64,000 bases of DNA from Piper betle (GCA_033002965.1 JAURVB010003124.1:124001-188000); one strand, 5' to 3'; counted from the stretch's first letter, positions 1 through 13,077 are shown. A program made the numbers and translations. The notes: generated from the letters alone by a model not told the origin.

Positions 1-1499
1 TATTTCCTGTTCACTGTGTTGTAGACCCTCGGAAATTTTCGTTGTCTTGGTAGTTGAATTTCGATCTGAAATCTTTTCTAAAAAAATTCTCTTCAGCAGT
101 CTATCAACAGAAAATATAGGAACCACCTTAAATTGAAATATGAATCCAATCCAATGTTTTGGGCGTTATCTTTGCCCATGACAATTTGAGCAAAAGAAGG
201 AAGCTAAATTGATCAAAGCAAACTATGTGATTATAGAATATATTGATCAAAACTAAGCACCCAAGTGCCTGAATAATCGAATTGCTCAATCATTGAACGT
301 TAACAAGCCAATATATGAGTCACCAACACTTCTTTGCAGATACTTTCACAGAGAATAGAGCAAGTGGAATCAAATTGAAAGAAGCTTTTCATGGATAATA
401 ATGGACTCGGGGCTCAAGGCATTGGTAGCTCATGCGTTTCAAGAAAAGAAGAATCCGTAAGTAAAACAAGGGGAGGTGATGTTATGTCAATAAATATGGA
501 GAGGACAGGGCTGGGGGGCATATTCTGATGGCTTTACATGACAAAGCCCCCAAAAATTATGCGATAGGAATCAATAAGACGGGTAAGTGGTGATCAAAAG
601 AAGAGATGAGAAAGAGAAGGAATGGGTTTTAGGTGCTGTGGATGTTAGGAAGCTATTGCTGAGAAGGAAACATCATTCTCGGCCTCTCTTCTTGGAATCG
701 GAGGATTTAAAAATGCTGGGTACTTGGGTACAAAAAGAGGAAAAGAAAAGATTCACCATCTCTGCTGACCAAAAAAACAAAATAAAAAAGTGGTTCAATC
801 CCCACCAACAACACTAATTCTTGGTTATTTCATAAAAAACTACGGATTGAGTGGGTGTGGGCAGAAAATGAACATTGAGGAATGCTCAAGTTATAGATGT
901 TTTCCAAATCATACCTGTTGGGCCTCTGTGTGATGAACAAGTTGAAATTGGACTATTAGGCAATAAGCAGTCTGGTTTTTAAGCCGACAGAGTGCGATCA
1001 GTTAGCTTCCCGCAAACCTCATCGCACAAATTCATCTACCCATAACCTAATACTAGCCAAAGGCGAGATTTGATAAATTTACTAACAATTATTAAAAAAT
1101 CTAAAATAATTGGCGGAAGATATCGGGAAAAAAATCTAAAAATAACCAAATATAAATGAAAAGTTTAAATAGAACCCTAATTCAGGAATATTCACACCAA
1201 CGGAGTATTATGATGAATAAGCATAGTACATAACCCGAAGGTGTCTTCCAACATAGAAAATTGCAAATATGCAGCATTACAACCTCTCAATTTTTGCAAA
1301 GTCATCAAAGAAAGATTATCTACCGGAAACGTATATATGATTAATTAGTTTCAGGAGAGGAAAAGAATTTAAAATGTCTGCCCCAATTAAAGACAATATA
1401 ATTAGTTTCAGGTGGAAAGAAGTAGAGCATATATGAATCTAAAGGTATGAAACAAAAACTCAAGTGTCTTGCAACAATTATTGAAAAAATTATACTTAC
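1..1499. other. AT-rich spacer, no gene recognised
   Basis: No coding exon was recognised. A 76-codon open frame near 587-817 is Lys/Arg-rich and matches no family I know. The C-terminal exons expected for the transporter pseudogene just to the right (its minus-strand downstream side) could not be found here. Confidence 0.4.
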
Positions 1500-2680
1500 A
1501 AGGTATGCGGTTGGAGAACAAGAGTAGGCCACTCCAAAGAACGAAACATTGTAGCTACGATCAATGTGAGTGCTAAACAAAGGACAAAAATTATATTGTA
1601 TTAGAGATGTAATGATATTCCATGTAACAGCATACAAAGTTGAGAAGATAGATAAGAATATGGGATTGATTATTACCAACACAGAGTGTTCGGGCAATCT
1701 ATCGAAGGATTAAATCAGGAGGGAAGTAGAGTTTTTCACAAGGAATGTCTCCAACATGTTGAAAACGGGAATAGCATGTATCTGCACCACATTGATAATA
1801 ACACAAAATGTACAAAGCCAAAATTTTCAGCAAATATCATGAGCAGAAACAAAAAGGAGACATCTTGGCGAGAACAATACCTGGTAGCTTTCGATAACAT
1901 GAATCATAACCATCCTGTTGGCGAGAACAATCAACCAACTGGGTTTCTCTAGGGTGATGAGAATGCTATCCTCAACCTTGTTCCCAAAAGCCTAGTATCC
2001 ACTCAAAGCAACAATAAAGAAGCAGATAGAAACAATTATGTATCCCCTCCACATTGGCTTCTTAGAAAGCTTTTATCGGGTAGAAGGTATGGTTGTTTGA
2101 ATTTTCAACACCACACTGTGACCTGCATAAGTTAAGGCTACATCCCCAAGTGCACTAAAGAAGACACAAACATGTCCTCGTGTGCTTCAAGACCTCTCCC
2201 CATAATCAACATCAAGCAGATTCCCTTTGTCCAAAGATGATGATGTCCAAGCAATAGTTGAACAACTACAATTCCAGTCACAAACATCACAAACACATGC
2301 AAGGTTGTAGCAATACAATTTTGCAAAATTATACAATGATGAATCCAATACAAGCTGATAGTAAAGATAGCCTTAAGGAGATGGATTTGAAATTGCGCAA
2401 CTGGCCAAGCACAAAGTGAGCAAAGCCTAATATCATGATGAAGTAGGTGGTCTTGATGGACTTGCAAGAAAGGGCAGATAGTGTCATGGAATTTCTTGAG
2501 GGACTTGGCGCCAGTGATCATGTTACACAATGTTCCTACCGACTTCCACCGCCAATTGTTGCAGCACCACAATCCGGAGCCCAAGCTTGTGGATGAATGC
2601 ATACTGACGCAACTCATGGTACCGATGCCGCACCAAGCCCCTTGCACGCACATAACAGTATCATATTCTACCATATGAGA
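1500..2680 (-). pseudogene. LHT-type amino-acid transporter pseudogene, 5' and 3' truncated
   Basis: On the minus strand, pieces in different frames match the lysine/histidine transporter (LHT, AAAP superfamily) of plasma-membrane amino-acid importers. In order they read [119 protein letters not shown] and KLYFPPDLILR, then a stop and IARTLCVALTLIV, and finally GVAYSCSPTAYL. Three blocks keep splice-like borders: the first ends at 1881 (CAG|GTATTG), the second runs 1781-1677, the third 1572-1500. The protein is broken by several frameshifts and in-frame stops. The N-terminal transmembrane segments upstream of the MVE motif and the C-terminal helices are absent. Family assignment rests on remembered conserved motifs. 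It could equally be called AAP/LHT-like, but the order of motifs fits LHT best. Confidence 0.75.
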
Positions 2681-3057
2681 TTAAATATGATGAACTTGTT
2701 GATGATGATGAAACGGGCATATTTAGTCAGAATGCCGGCATTTGGCCTCGGTGAATGCTTGATATTTAGTTCGATTCCGAGTAAAATTTTGTTTAAAAAA
2801 CAAACTAAATTTTTTAAAGATAATTGTGTTAGATTCCCTTCACAAAATATAATTATAAATATGAAAATATAGATTTTAACAAATCTAATTGAATTTTTAT
2901 TTTTATTTTATTTTGTAGCCGGTTTCATTGCCTATATTATTATTTTGTGACAATTAATATATTTTTTATAATAATAATAATAATAATAATAATGAAAAAA
3001 TAAAATTGAGATAATAAAAACTCATCCCAAACATGGGAGATTGTTGAGAGCTAAGCC
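2681..3057 (+). promoter_or_regulatory. Upstream region of cpFtsY
   Basis: This is an AT-rich stretch between the transporter pseudogene and the cpFtsY start codon. It contains an (AAT)n microsatellite at 2968-2993 and several TATA-like strings (for example near 2955-2966). It presumably holds the cpFtsY promoter and 5' leader, but no transcription start can be assigned from sequence. Confidence 0.35.
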
Positions 3058-6000
3058 ATGGCCACTTCCATGGCCGTCCCCAAGCTTACTCCTTCTCCAC
3101 TGCCACTCCTCTTCTTCTCCGCCGCCACCGCTACCGCTACCATCACCCGATCCACCTTCTACTCTTTCTCCTCTTCCCACCTCGCCTCGGCCCGGTTCCG
3201 GTGCGCCGCCGGCTCCACCGGCTTCTTCACCCGCCTCGGCCGCCTCATCAAGGAGAAGGCCAAGAGCGACGTCGACAAGCTCTTCTCTGGATTCTCCAAG
3301 ACCCGCGACAACCTCGCCGTTATCGACGAGCTCCTCCTCTACTGGAACCTCGCCGACACTGACCGCGTTCTTGATGAGCTCGAAGAGGTTCTACCTCCTT
3401 TTACCCACCTCCCATGTCTGCCTTGCCTTATTTTTTCTTCTTCTCAATCCAGCTTGATTTCCGTGTTGCAAAAATGCGATCTTGAGATAGTATTATCTGC
3501 CCACCCTTTTCGTAGCTGGTCCAAGTCTTTTCGTTTCTTTTTCTACTGCTACGAGTTGTTAACTAGTGAATTTTGAGGTGTCTACAAGCATAATAGGTAA
3601 AATTTTCGAACATATTAAATCTTGCAATTATGCTCTTAGTTTCTTAGAGTTCATAACTTTCTTTTGAATTTCTTGTAGAATGTTGCCATTTTGTCAAATG
3701 CAATCCTGAGATAGTCATGTCTGGCATTCGCCTTTTTTCATAGCAAGTAGAAGTCTGTGTACTGGGTTGCAAATGCTGGTTTTTTGTTCGAACTGGTGTG
3801 AGTTAGAGCATTTTCTTTTTCACTTATGCTTTTAACTTTTAGAGTTCATAGCCTTTTTTTGAACGTTACATCGAATAATACCATTATGGTCAGCACAGTG
3901 TTTAAAAGTATAATATAAAAAGGGGAGTTGCAGAACATTTGATTCCGCGCATATGCCCTTAATTTGTTAGATTTCTTAGCTTTCTTTTGAATGTCCTGAT
4001 TTATGGTACCATTTTAATTAGCATGGTGAATGCCTGAATGCATACTTAGAAGAGTGAATTGTTAATTATTCCGCATAACAGGCCTTGTTGGTCTCTGATT
4101 TTGGGCCGAAGATTACCATCAAAATAGTTGAGAGCTTGCGAAGTGATATTTTGGCGGGAAAGCTCAAATCGGGACCTGACATTAAGGTATGAGTGATTGA
4201 TATGATAAGAATACCATGGTGAATTGCGTTATTGTGATACTAAGACTGGATCCTGAATTGAGTTTGGCATGTGGAGAATGTGTATTTTTCAGGAAGCATT
4301 GAAGAAAAGTGTACTTGAATTACTGACGAGCAAAGCTAAGAAGACAGACCTTCAATTAGGATTCAGGTGAACTTTACAATTTCCTATCTATTTATTATAC
4401 CTGTTCTAAGCTTCTGTAGTGTACCTGCTTGCTTTTGTTTATTTGGCTTTCTTTGTTTGTAATAGGAAACCAGCCGTGATAATGGTTGTTGGGGTAAATG
4501 GTGGTGGGAAGACAACATCTCTTGGTGAGTTTTTGACATTTGCTTATGATGGACACTCAATGCATATATACTTTGTCATTGCTAATTATTGTGCATTATA
4601 GTCTCACCTTCCGTGTTTGACTCCATTTTTTAACGTCACAAAAGTTTCAAAATTGTATTTTTAATTAATGGCAAAGGTTGTTGCCTCTGCAGGAAAACTT
4701 GCATATAGACTTAAGAATGAAGGAATAAAGGTGATTCATCGTCCTCATTTTACACTTTTTGCTATCCAAACAATTACAACACGATTCCAAATCACATGTA
4801 ATCATTGGAATGTTTCTGCAAAATTGCTAGAAATATTTTCGTAAACCTGCACATAGAAAATGATTTTCTTGTGATTTGCATATTCTACTTTGCTTTATGT
4901 AAATGATTAGCTCACACAATAGGTGCTGTGCATAAGGCAGGGCTGCCATTGTTATGGGTGTTTGTTGGCTGCATTTTTGGAAATACTTAGAAGGGAAGCT
5001 TGTGTTGCAGATGCTTTGTCTTTCGTTTTTCTTCCTTAGACAGTTTGATAAGCTATCCTATGATTATTTTTGCTGTGGAACTCCTGACTATATATATATA
5101 TATGTGTGTGTGGGATGAATAGTTGAAGGCAAACAAAGTAATATACCCATGTGTACTTTTATTGTTAGTTTACCCCTATCTTTTGACTAAGTTAAACATC
5201 TCATAAATTGTTTGTTAGTCTCAAAGAGTAATTTAATGGTCTACTTTATCAAATTAAGTGTACTCCAATTTGTTATTATTTACTAAAGAACTATGATTTG
5301 ACTTAGCAAAATTTGACTCAACAAATGTTTACTTTTACTCTTACAGTACAACATAATGAGGCATTTGGCTCTATAATAATTTTTACCAACAAATGATGGC
5401 AGATTCTCATGGCAGCAGGTGATACATTTAGGGCTGCTGCTAGTGATCAACTTGAAGTGTGGGCAGAAAGAACTGATTCAGAGATAGTTGTTGGTGACGG
5501 AGAAAAGGTTAAGGCGGCATCAGGTAACTTATATTTAGGAAATTGGTTCTTTTTTAAAGTTCGTTCTCAATCTATTTGAATGTATGTTGCTACATGTATC
5601 ATCTTCAAAATTTGTATGTGCTTAGTTCTTTCGCAGGCTGTGAAGCGAGGAAAAGAAGAAGGATTTGATGTTGTCCTGTGTGATACATCTGGACGTGAGT
5701 CTTATTTGAAGCATTATTTGAGGAACAATATTGCTCCCTTTTGTGTTATAGCTTAACTTACGGAAGTTTTCATCTGGGTTTATTAGGCTTGCATACAAAC
5801 TACGATCTGATGGAAGAGTTAATTGCTTGCAAGAAAGCTATTGCCAAAGTTGTTTCTGGTGCACCAAATGTATGGCTAGTATTGTTGCCATTTGACATTA
5901 TATTGATTTCTTCCTACTTATATGTGATATTACATATCTATTTTGAGATAAAGATCTCATCATAATATTAAGGCACATGGGCGTTTATTTCTCTCCTCTA

Positions 6001-7152
6001 TTGGCTATCGTACATCGGAGTTGACCTTAAATATTTTTTCTGCTTTATTTCTGATCTTCAAGTGTCTTTTGAGCTGACATTTCTGTAAAGCGCATTTGAG
6101 GACTTAATACATTATATTTCATCATTCGATGAGAACTTTATGTCCCTATGCTGCAGCTGATAAATGCTTCTAATTTTTCAGGAGATACTCCTTGTTCTGG
6201 ATGGTACTACTGGCTTAAATATGCTTCCTCAGGCTAGAGAGTTCAATGAAGTAAGATGCTTGCCTTCATACTTGTTTGCAACAATTGATTGTTTTGTATT
6301 TGCACAATTGATTGCTTTCTTGTGTTCATTCGTTCATACAAGGAAGCACATAATGCTTTACATGATCTTCTAATGAACATGGACATCTTACCTTCCGTTG
6401 TCTTCATCTTATAATTGAAGGTTATCTTGATCTCAGATTACTTCTTACACACATTTATCATGTTAATCCCTTTTTGTTTTTTCACTCTTCCTCCCTTCCA
6501 AGTCAAGCAATCGGACGTTAGTGCTGGATTCTATTCTTACCACCGACTTGCCTTTGTTGCTAGCTATGATTATTTCATTGTTAGGATTTGATCAGTTGTC
6601 CATGCTTCGTATCTTATAAATCTTTGCATGGATTTTATTGGCTGCTGAACTGGCATTTCTCTAGTATCAGTGATGAACGATAGAAGGAATGAGCTAATCC
6701 AGTGATTTGTGACTTTTTCTATTCGTCATCTGTTGCAATCATAAGATAATGCACTTGCAACACAAATGTTGATATGTAATTAGAGGATTTATTTTCACTC
6801 TATTTTTCTGATTTACGGTATATATGATCTTAATATTTGAAAACAGGTGGTTGGAATTACTGGGCTGATCCTCACAAAGCTTGATGGCTCTGCTCGTGGT
6901 GGTTGTGTGGTAAGCTCATGTCACATGAACTTAATTACATCCACTGTCATTTCTCATGCTGTAACCTGTAGATTGAGGAGAAATATTACTCCATCCTGGT
7001 TCATGTTTTTACGATTCTCAATATTAAAAAATCTGCAGGTGAGCGTGGTTGACGAACTTGGAATTCCTGTAAAGTTTGTTGGGGTCGGTGAAGGGCTCAG
7101 TGATCTGCAACCATTTGATGCTGAAGCCTTTGTAGATGCAATCTTCTCATAG
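3058..7152 (+). CDS. CPFTSY: Chloroplast signal recognition particle receptor cpFtsY (11 exons)
   Basis: This gene encodes the GTPase receptor that pairs with cpSRP54 at the thylakoid to insert light-harvesting proteins. Exons read as 3058-3387, 4082-4186, 4293-4366, 4466-4524, 4693-4730, 5403-5523, 5626-5694, 5787-5869, 6182-6250, 6847-6909 and 7039-7152. They total 1125 nt, a 374-residue protein close to the usual plant size (about 366). All introns are GT-AG and the frame stays open. Residues 1 to about 50 are Ser/Thr/Ala-rich, as in a transit peptide. The helical N domain follows (about 55-160), then the G domain: P-loop GVNGGGKTT (179-187), DTFRAAA (209-215), DTSGR (262-266), TKLD (326-329) and the C-terminal GVGE element. 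No SRP54 M domain is present, which separates it from cpSRP54. The Met at 3058 is chosen because the transit peptide follows directly. The gene converges on the inhibitor-2 gene, with about 690 bp between stop codons. Confidence 0.93.
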
Positions 7153-7845
7153 TTCCTACCTGATAAATTTATCTTATTTGATCTTCATGTTGCCTAATTC
7201 AAGGCAAAATTGAGTTGTGTACCTCTTAACGAGAAGGCGCTACTGGAGATGATCAATGCTGTGTTTGCAATTTTTTCGCTTGTTGGCTTGCAGATGGCAT
7301 GTTGTACAGAACACTTATAAAAGTTTAGATGTGTTTGCATGTTTCAAAAGCTTTTCACTTGACTCGTTGATTAGACCAGAAAGTTATTCTTGGGTTTCGG
7401 TCGTGCAAGTTACAATTACAATAAGCTCCAAACTTAACCTTAGGAAAAAAGAGAACTCAAAACACTTGTGTTCGTTTTGATGCGAGAAATCAAGTATCAG
7501 TTTCAATCTTGATTCCCATATCATCAGCTTCAATCCTTTCGAATGAAATGTGTGAAGCTCATGCCAATTGACCGAAATCTCAGAATCTCCAGTGATTGCT
7601 CGAGGTGCATGAATTAACACACCCATCATGTTAAAAGGATTGAAGTATTCATGCAGCCATCATACTGAGCATAATGTATGGCCCTCGATACAGAAAACCC
7701 AGATTCTTGTTACAATTAAAAAAAAAAAAAACTGCAATACAGAGAAAACGCAGACGGAGGGTTACCATATTACCAACACCCTTTCACAATATCAAGGTAA
7801 TAAAGTCAGCGTGTCAGTTGGAACCATTCCAATGCTTATGGTCCT
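7153..7845. other. Convergent intergenic region (two 3' ends)
   Basis: The 3' untranslated regions of cpFtsY (from the left) and of the inhibitor-2 gene (from the right) probably share this interval. A 13-base A run lies near 7718-7731. No coding exon was recognised. Confidence 0.45.
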
Positions 7846-10199
7846 TCAATCACCTGAAGTTTCTTGCTTCTCACATTCTTCAGACTTTGTTTCATCACCT
7901 TGAGTATCCATGGCACTAGCACCTGCGGCCAGGGCCTGAGAATCCTTTTCCATGCCCTCGTTGTCATCATCGGCATCACTGTTGAACAAGGATCCCTTAT
8001 GAAGCAGGTCTTTTACCCTCCGGAATTCATCATAGTGGGCCTTCCTGTGCTCCTTGAAACTCAGCCTCTCATCTTGCTCCACATCTTGAAGCACAAAGGG
8101 TAATGATTAACACATCAATGCATCAATATCAAACCATACACAGTGTATTTTCACTTTCTTCAAATTGACACCTCTTGCCAGTTATTATAGAGCTGACACA
8201 TTTTATAGTTGAAATTGAGCTGCTACTTCTAACATTAAAGAGTGGTTACCCCACTTAGAAAGTAGATCAAACTGTCTCCATTGGTGATCAGGCTTGGAGA
8301 GAAAACAAATCCCAATTCCAGAAAAAGAGATGGTTATATTTATAATAATCCAGAAGCATTATAATTGTTGAGGCAAGCTGAAAAGATATTCATGATTATC
8401 CTAAGGCCATGGCATATTAAAGTACTAATGCAGCTAGTCATACACGATGTACTCATTCCAGTCAGAAATCTGAAAATAAATGCCATATATATCTGGAAAG
8501 AGTATGCCACTTACTCAGAACAGGCAATTTTGCCACTTGACTAAATTATCCTCTTATACTCATTCTTGTGATAATATTGTGTACGCTTACGTTTTGTGTT
8601 CATATAATTTAACATAAAACCACATGAATCCAAGTGATGTCTCGTAAATTACAACTCAGTTTACAAACTGAAAAGTTAATAAAAAGAAAGTGCTAACCTT
8701 CATTATAATTGTTGTCATAATCGGCACAATTTGCCTCATCATCAGAAGATGTCCAGCTCTCACGACTTGAATCTCTACTAGAAGAAGCCACCTCACTCAA
8801 GGCACTTCTTATTGCCTCAGCATGTCTACCAACACATTCATCAAAATCCCGAACTGGAGACATAGAACCTACAAATTAAAGTTCAACACTAGTTTATAAA
8901 AAGGTTGTTAGTGTTCTTAATCTTCTTCTTCTCATTCTTTCACCTGATACCAAAAAGGTGGCTCAGACATGGATCCTATATTAAAATCTACATGAGGACA
9001 AAGTTGTATCGGCTTGATGCCTTTTTGACACCAATCCTCCTCCTTTATCAGGGCTTGGGACCAGCATTGCATGACATTGATGGAATTGTTCAGTGTTCTT
9101 AATGCAATATATTAAAACTGTCTTTATGAGGTCGAAATGGTTAACAAAGAATGCCTAAAGTGCAGCACAGTTAAAGGTGCCAAACAGAAATTAAACCTCT
9201 GAAAATTATTCTGTACTTGTGCCTTCAACCGACTATTTGGGATCTTCAACTTGGTTCCAAGATTCAGTTGGAGGCAGCTGAATCTTCAGAAGCTACTTTA
9301 AAAAATTATGAAGGAAGTTCATTCAAACCTTATTTCTACAGAAATCATACAAAAACAACTATCTCTAAGACGAGTAGACCTCATCTCTGAGACAAAAACA
9401 GGAGGAAGAAGGAAAACATTTCCAGAGACAAGCTCTATGAATTTCTGAAGAAGAAGAATCATGCATTGTATATCACGTAAGCCAAAATTTGTACAAAAAT
9501 AATCTCTAACTTTTCCAATATTTTTGGATCCTATACAAACAATTGCAGCTAAGGACAGTCCTAAACCTTGTAAATTCACCAACTCCATTTAAGCCACAGC
9601 TCTAATGGCTTGAACTAGCTTAGAGCGAGGAATTTTCTTATGTGCATCAAGAAAAATAAGATTTACAATACATGCTATTTACAAGTCTTGAAAGTGATAA
9701 ATGCATACCATCTTCATCAGTCATATGATGATAAGGAGTCTTTGGCTCTGTTATTTTCTGTCTCACTGGTTTGTTCGCTTCTATCTCCCCCAAATTGGCT
9801 TCATTGAACCGAACTCGGCCCCTAACAGTCAGTTGGCAAAAATGTACAAATCATTTTTCTGCATGAATTGAGCTTAGACAACATGAATCAAGAAAGAATA
9901 ACAACCACATGTAAAACAGATGGTAGCAATTAGAGCACTTAATAAATGTGAGCCTTAGAATACGTTTATGTTTATAAAATTAACACAACATATACACAAT
10001 AGATTAAACGAGAATAAAAATTAGATGAAAATAAGTTGTTGCAATTTTAAATGAATATAGGCCAGTAGCTTATTTAAACCAAACAAGAATTACAAACTTA
10101 AGCATTTTAATTTTTCGACCACACAAATCATCTATTTCGTGAGAATACTCTTCAAGAACGCGTGAAAAAACAAGGAAAACCTTACCTCATCCTTTTCAT
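7846..10199 (-). CDS. Protein phosphatase 1 inhibitor-2 homologue (IPP-2), 4 coding exons
   Basis: The product is a homologue of inhibitor-2, an intrinsically disordered regulator that binds type-1 protein phosphatase in nucleus and cytosol. Coding exons on the minus strand are 10199-10186, 9821-9709, 8868-8698 and 8084-7846. They join to 537 nt (178 residues), close to plant family members. Motifs in order are [33 protein letters not shown], a Ser-rich [12 protein letters not shown] block, a Ser/Asp-rich acidic stretch, and the hallmark [19 protein letters not shown]. An acidic low-complexity tail follows. The RKAHYDEF block corresponds to the conserved (H/R)-x-HYNE PP1-binding helix of the animal protein. 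The first coding exon is only 14 nt (ATG plus 11 bases), but its donor (AG|GTAAG) and the phase across all junctions fit. A spliced 5' leader is likely near 10.93-11.0 kb. Intron 2 contains an 89-codon open frame with no family match. Confidence 0.9.
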
Positions 10200-10925
10200 C
10201 CAATACACCCAGACGAGAGGAGGAGAACAACTTCAATATTTCCAAAAAAAAAACACTGCCCATGAGAAGCAACAAATTAACAAAAGATAAGTTTAACAAC
10301 AAAACTCCCAAAATTAAGACGGAGTTTGCTTTTCATACAGAATTTACCTCAAAACTACAATAAAGAAGGTCCAACGGCTGCTTTACAAAGAGGCTGATTA
10401 ACCAATACATATATATATAAACACGCATAGATATATTGTTACATTGATATAAAACTCTATTTTTCAGAAGGTAAAACATTATATTGCCAATTACACATAA
10501 AACTCTACATTGAAATGAGAAGCAAACAACAAACATAAAATACATGGAGAACTCAATCAGACTGCAAAAGCAAATTGCAAAAGGAACATTCAAACGACAA
10601 CGGATCAAAAAAAAAAAACAACATTTTTTAAAAAGTAAATGTTGAACTAAATAATATAATCACTGTCACATGAATCCCACGCCCATCTAATTCCTCTTCA
10701 TTTACTAAAAAAACTTTCTGAAAAAAAAATCAATATTTAAAGAATATTTTCAGACATCCTTTCCAAGGGTAATATATTATGCTCAATCATAACATGCATT
10801 TCAACGCCACATAACACAAAAAACAAAAGATGGAAAAGAAAAAGGCCTAACAATCCTCCATCTGATATCACACCAATGCATCAAACACGAAGAAATAAGA
10901 GAAAGACGAAAAAAGGGGAACATAC

Positions 10926-11035
10926 CAGATTGGTCTGGGGACAGTGGCGTTGCGTCGCCGGCGGCGGCGTAGGGCTCGCCGGAGGACGAAGATAAGGCCG
11001 GCTAAACCGTTGGGCCAACCACTTCTATCTATACA
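10926..11035 (-). promoter_or_regulatory. Probable 5' leader exon and promoter of the inhibitor-2 gene
   Basis: A short GC-rich island, strongly unlike the AT-rich flanks, lies upstream on the minus strand. It ends in a good donor (CAATCTG|GTATG, near 10926-10925). A plausible acceptor lies about 40 bases before the start codon. A TTGGGCC/GGCCCAA motif at about 11010-11018 resembles the site II element common in plant housekeeping promoters. This is an inference from sequence; transcript evidence would settle it. Confidence 0.5.
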
Positions 11036-11213
11036 ATTATATATATACACGGGAATATATCATAAATAATCAAATTTTAATATTTTCAATTACAAATAAC
11101 TAAAATTTTAAATTTATATTTGATATATTTAGATCTCAACTTTTTATTTCAAATAACTAAATCTTATATTTTAAGAATATTTTACTCATAATATTTATTT
11201 TATTTATTTAAAT

Positions 11214-11769
11214 TGTAAAACTCAGCGACTTGTGTTTAAGGTTTTATACCGACCAATTTGACAGTGGTCCTAATTGATTTAACTTTCAAAATATGTGTGC
11301 GGGGCCAAGGCCGACTATGTGCAAGTGTTACAAGGGGTCATGTATATCCCAGATGCATTAGCAAATTAGATATGATAATATACAGTTGATAATTTTATTC
11401 TTTTTTTTAATTTTGTGACTGTAAAATTATTTTAGGCCGAATAACGTATTAGGATGCGTTAGATCATATTTGGGTGGGTTATTAGTTATAGAATATGTTA
11501 TTTAGATGTCGTAGTGTTGTATACCCAAATATTCGATGATAGCGTCAGATACACATCATTATAACATCTACGTAGTATCTTGCTAAGGTTTTATATTTCA
11601 TTCATATATTATTTGTGTATTAGAGGCGTACTCTATCTTGAGATGTCAAAATGGTTATATTATAGTCGTTTAGATTATTGGGTCAACCAAATTAATTGGC
11701 TTACGAGTAATTCGATCTATTGTAACGGTTTCGGTATGGGTTGAGAGTGAACCGAATTGGGGTGGTATA
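11214..11769 (+). mobile_element. Solo LTR remnant H (3-kb LTR family), internally deleted
   Basis: It starts TGTAAAACTC and ends GGGGTGGTATA, and is flanked by TAAAT on both sides (11209-11213 and 11770-11774), a perfect 5-bp target duplication. The left part, including the block around 11419-11520 (TTTAGGCCGAATAACG…), aligns with 33405-33730. The right part (TCTTGAGATG… to the end) aligns with the far end of the same LTR at 36140-36261. About 2.3 kb of the middle is missing. It sits inside Mutator-like copy 1, at a point where copy 2 is continuous. Confidence 0.8.
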
Positions 11770-12086
11770 TAAATACTCTTAATCTAACTTCAAATTTTTT
11801 TCAAACATATTTTTTGTATTTTATATAATGAATGATATTTTATTTTTCTCAAAAAATATTCATATTTAAAATATAATGGATAAAAAACACGTTTTAATTT
11901 TGAATAAAATGTGATAATTTCAAATTAAAATTTCAAACATATAAAAGTATATCTTTTTTACTTTATTTTTTATTTTTTATGGCCTAAATTTTAAATTTTT
12001 TTAATTGTCCAAAATTCAATAAAAATATTTTTTTGCTTTTTAGCTCATCAATAATATAGTTTCATATTCTATTTAATATTTATTAG

Positions 12087-12090
<4 letters not shown>

Positions 12091-12120
<30 letters not shown>
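12091..12120. repeat. (TA)n microsatellite
   Basis: This is a perfect TA run inside Mutator-like copy 1. Copy 2 has only a few TA units at the matching place, so the tract expanded after the copies split. Confidence 0.9.
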
Positions 12121-12125
<5 letters not shown>

Positions 12126-12404
12126 TAGTAAAAAATTATAGGTTTTATCTATTATATATTTTGGTACTAGTAAAAATAAATCTTATGGGTATTTTTGTTA
12201 TTATTTAATCAATGATAAGATTTAGTCATAATTGATATGAAAAATTTTAAAAATGGTTATTTCTTATATAAATTTGTAAACTTGGCAATTTTTGAAAGAA
12301 AAATTTGAAATGTGGTTATTTATAATATTTTCCCTTTATATATATGGTGTGCTACTTTAACGATAGGCCTATTTACGACCGAGGCAAGTTGAGTTTTAAT
12401 TTTA

Positions 12405-13077
12405 GGAAAAATATCATAAATAACCACGTTTCAATATTTTTTATCATAATGACTAAAATTTTAAATTTATATCAGATATAGCCAAGTTCTCAAATTTTTA
12501 TTTCACATATATCTAATTTATATAATTTAAGAATATTTACTCATAATATTTGTTTTATTCACATATATACCCTTAATCTAACTTTAAATTTTGTCAAACA
12601 TACTTTTTGTGTATTACATAATAAATGATATTCCATTTTTAAAAAAATATTCACAATAAAAATATATTGGATGAAAAAACATTTTAATTTTTAATAAAAT
12701 GTGTAATTTCAAATTAAATTTCAAACATCTAAAAATATATCTTTTTTTTTATGGCCTAAATTTTAATTTTTTTAATTTTCCAAAATTCAATAAATTTTTT
12801 ATGCTTTTATAGCTCATCAATAATACTTTTATATTCTATTTAATATTTATTAGTTATTTATATATATAGTTAGTAAAAAATATAAAATTTATCTATTATA
12901 TATTTTGGTATTAATAAAAATAAATCTTATGAGTATTTTTGTCATTATTTAAAAAATGATTGGATTTGGTCATAATTGATATGAAAATTTTTAAAATGAT
13001 TATTTCTTGAATAATTTTGTAAACTTAGCTATTTTTGAAAGAAAAGTTTGAAATATGGTTATTTATGATATTTTGCC
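12405..13077. mobile_element. Non-autonomous Mutator-like element with 9-bp target duplication
   Basis: The 673-bp element has terminal inverted repeats GGAAAAATATCATAAATAAC and GGCAAAATATCATAAATAAC (read inward) and is very AT-rich. The 9 bases TTAATTTTA occur immediately outside both ends (12396-12404 and 13078-13086). Nine-base duplications are the signature of Mutator-superfamily insertion. It has no coding capacity. A second copy lies about 65 bp to the left. Confidence 0.85.

Larger units (their letters stand above)
11051..12339. mobile_element. Mutator-like element copy 1, split by an LTR remnant
   Basis: The ends begin GGGAATATATCATAAATAA and finish as its near inverted copy (…TTATTTATAATATTTTCCC). 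The body aligns by eye with the copy at 12405-13077 over most of its length. The alignment is interrupted from 11214 to 11769 by an inverted solo-LTR remnant. No transposase is encoded. The 9-bp target duplication clear at copy 2 cannot be made out in the TA-rich flanks here. Confidence 0.65.

Noticed and set aside
587..817. 76-codon Lys-rich plus-strand frame
   Set aside because: Short, low-complexity and without family resemblance or splice context.
9319..9588. 89-codon minus-strand frame inside intron 2 of the inhibitor-2 gene
   Set aside because: No family match, no supporting splice sites in phase, and the flanking exons join correctly without it.
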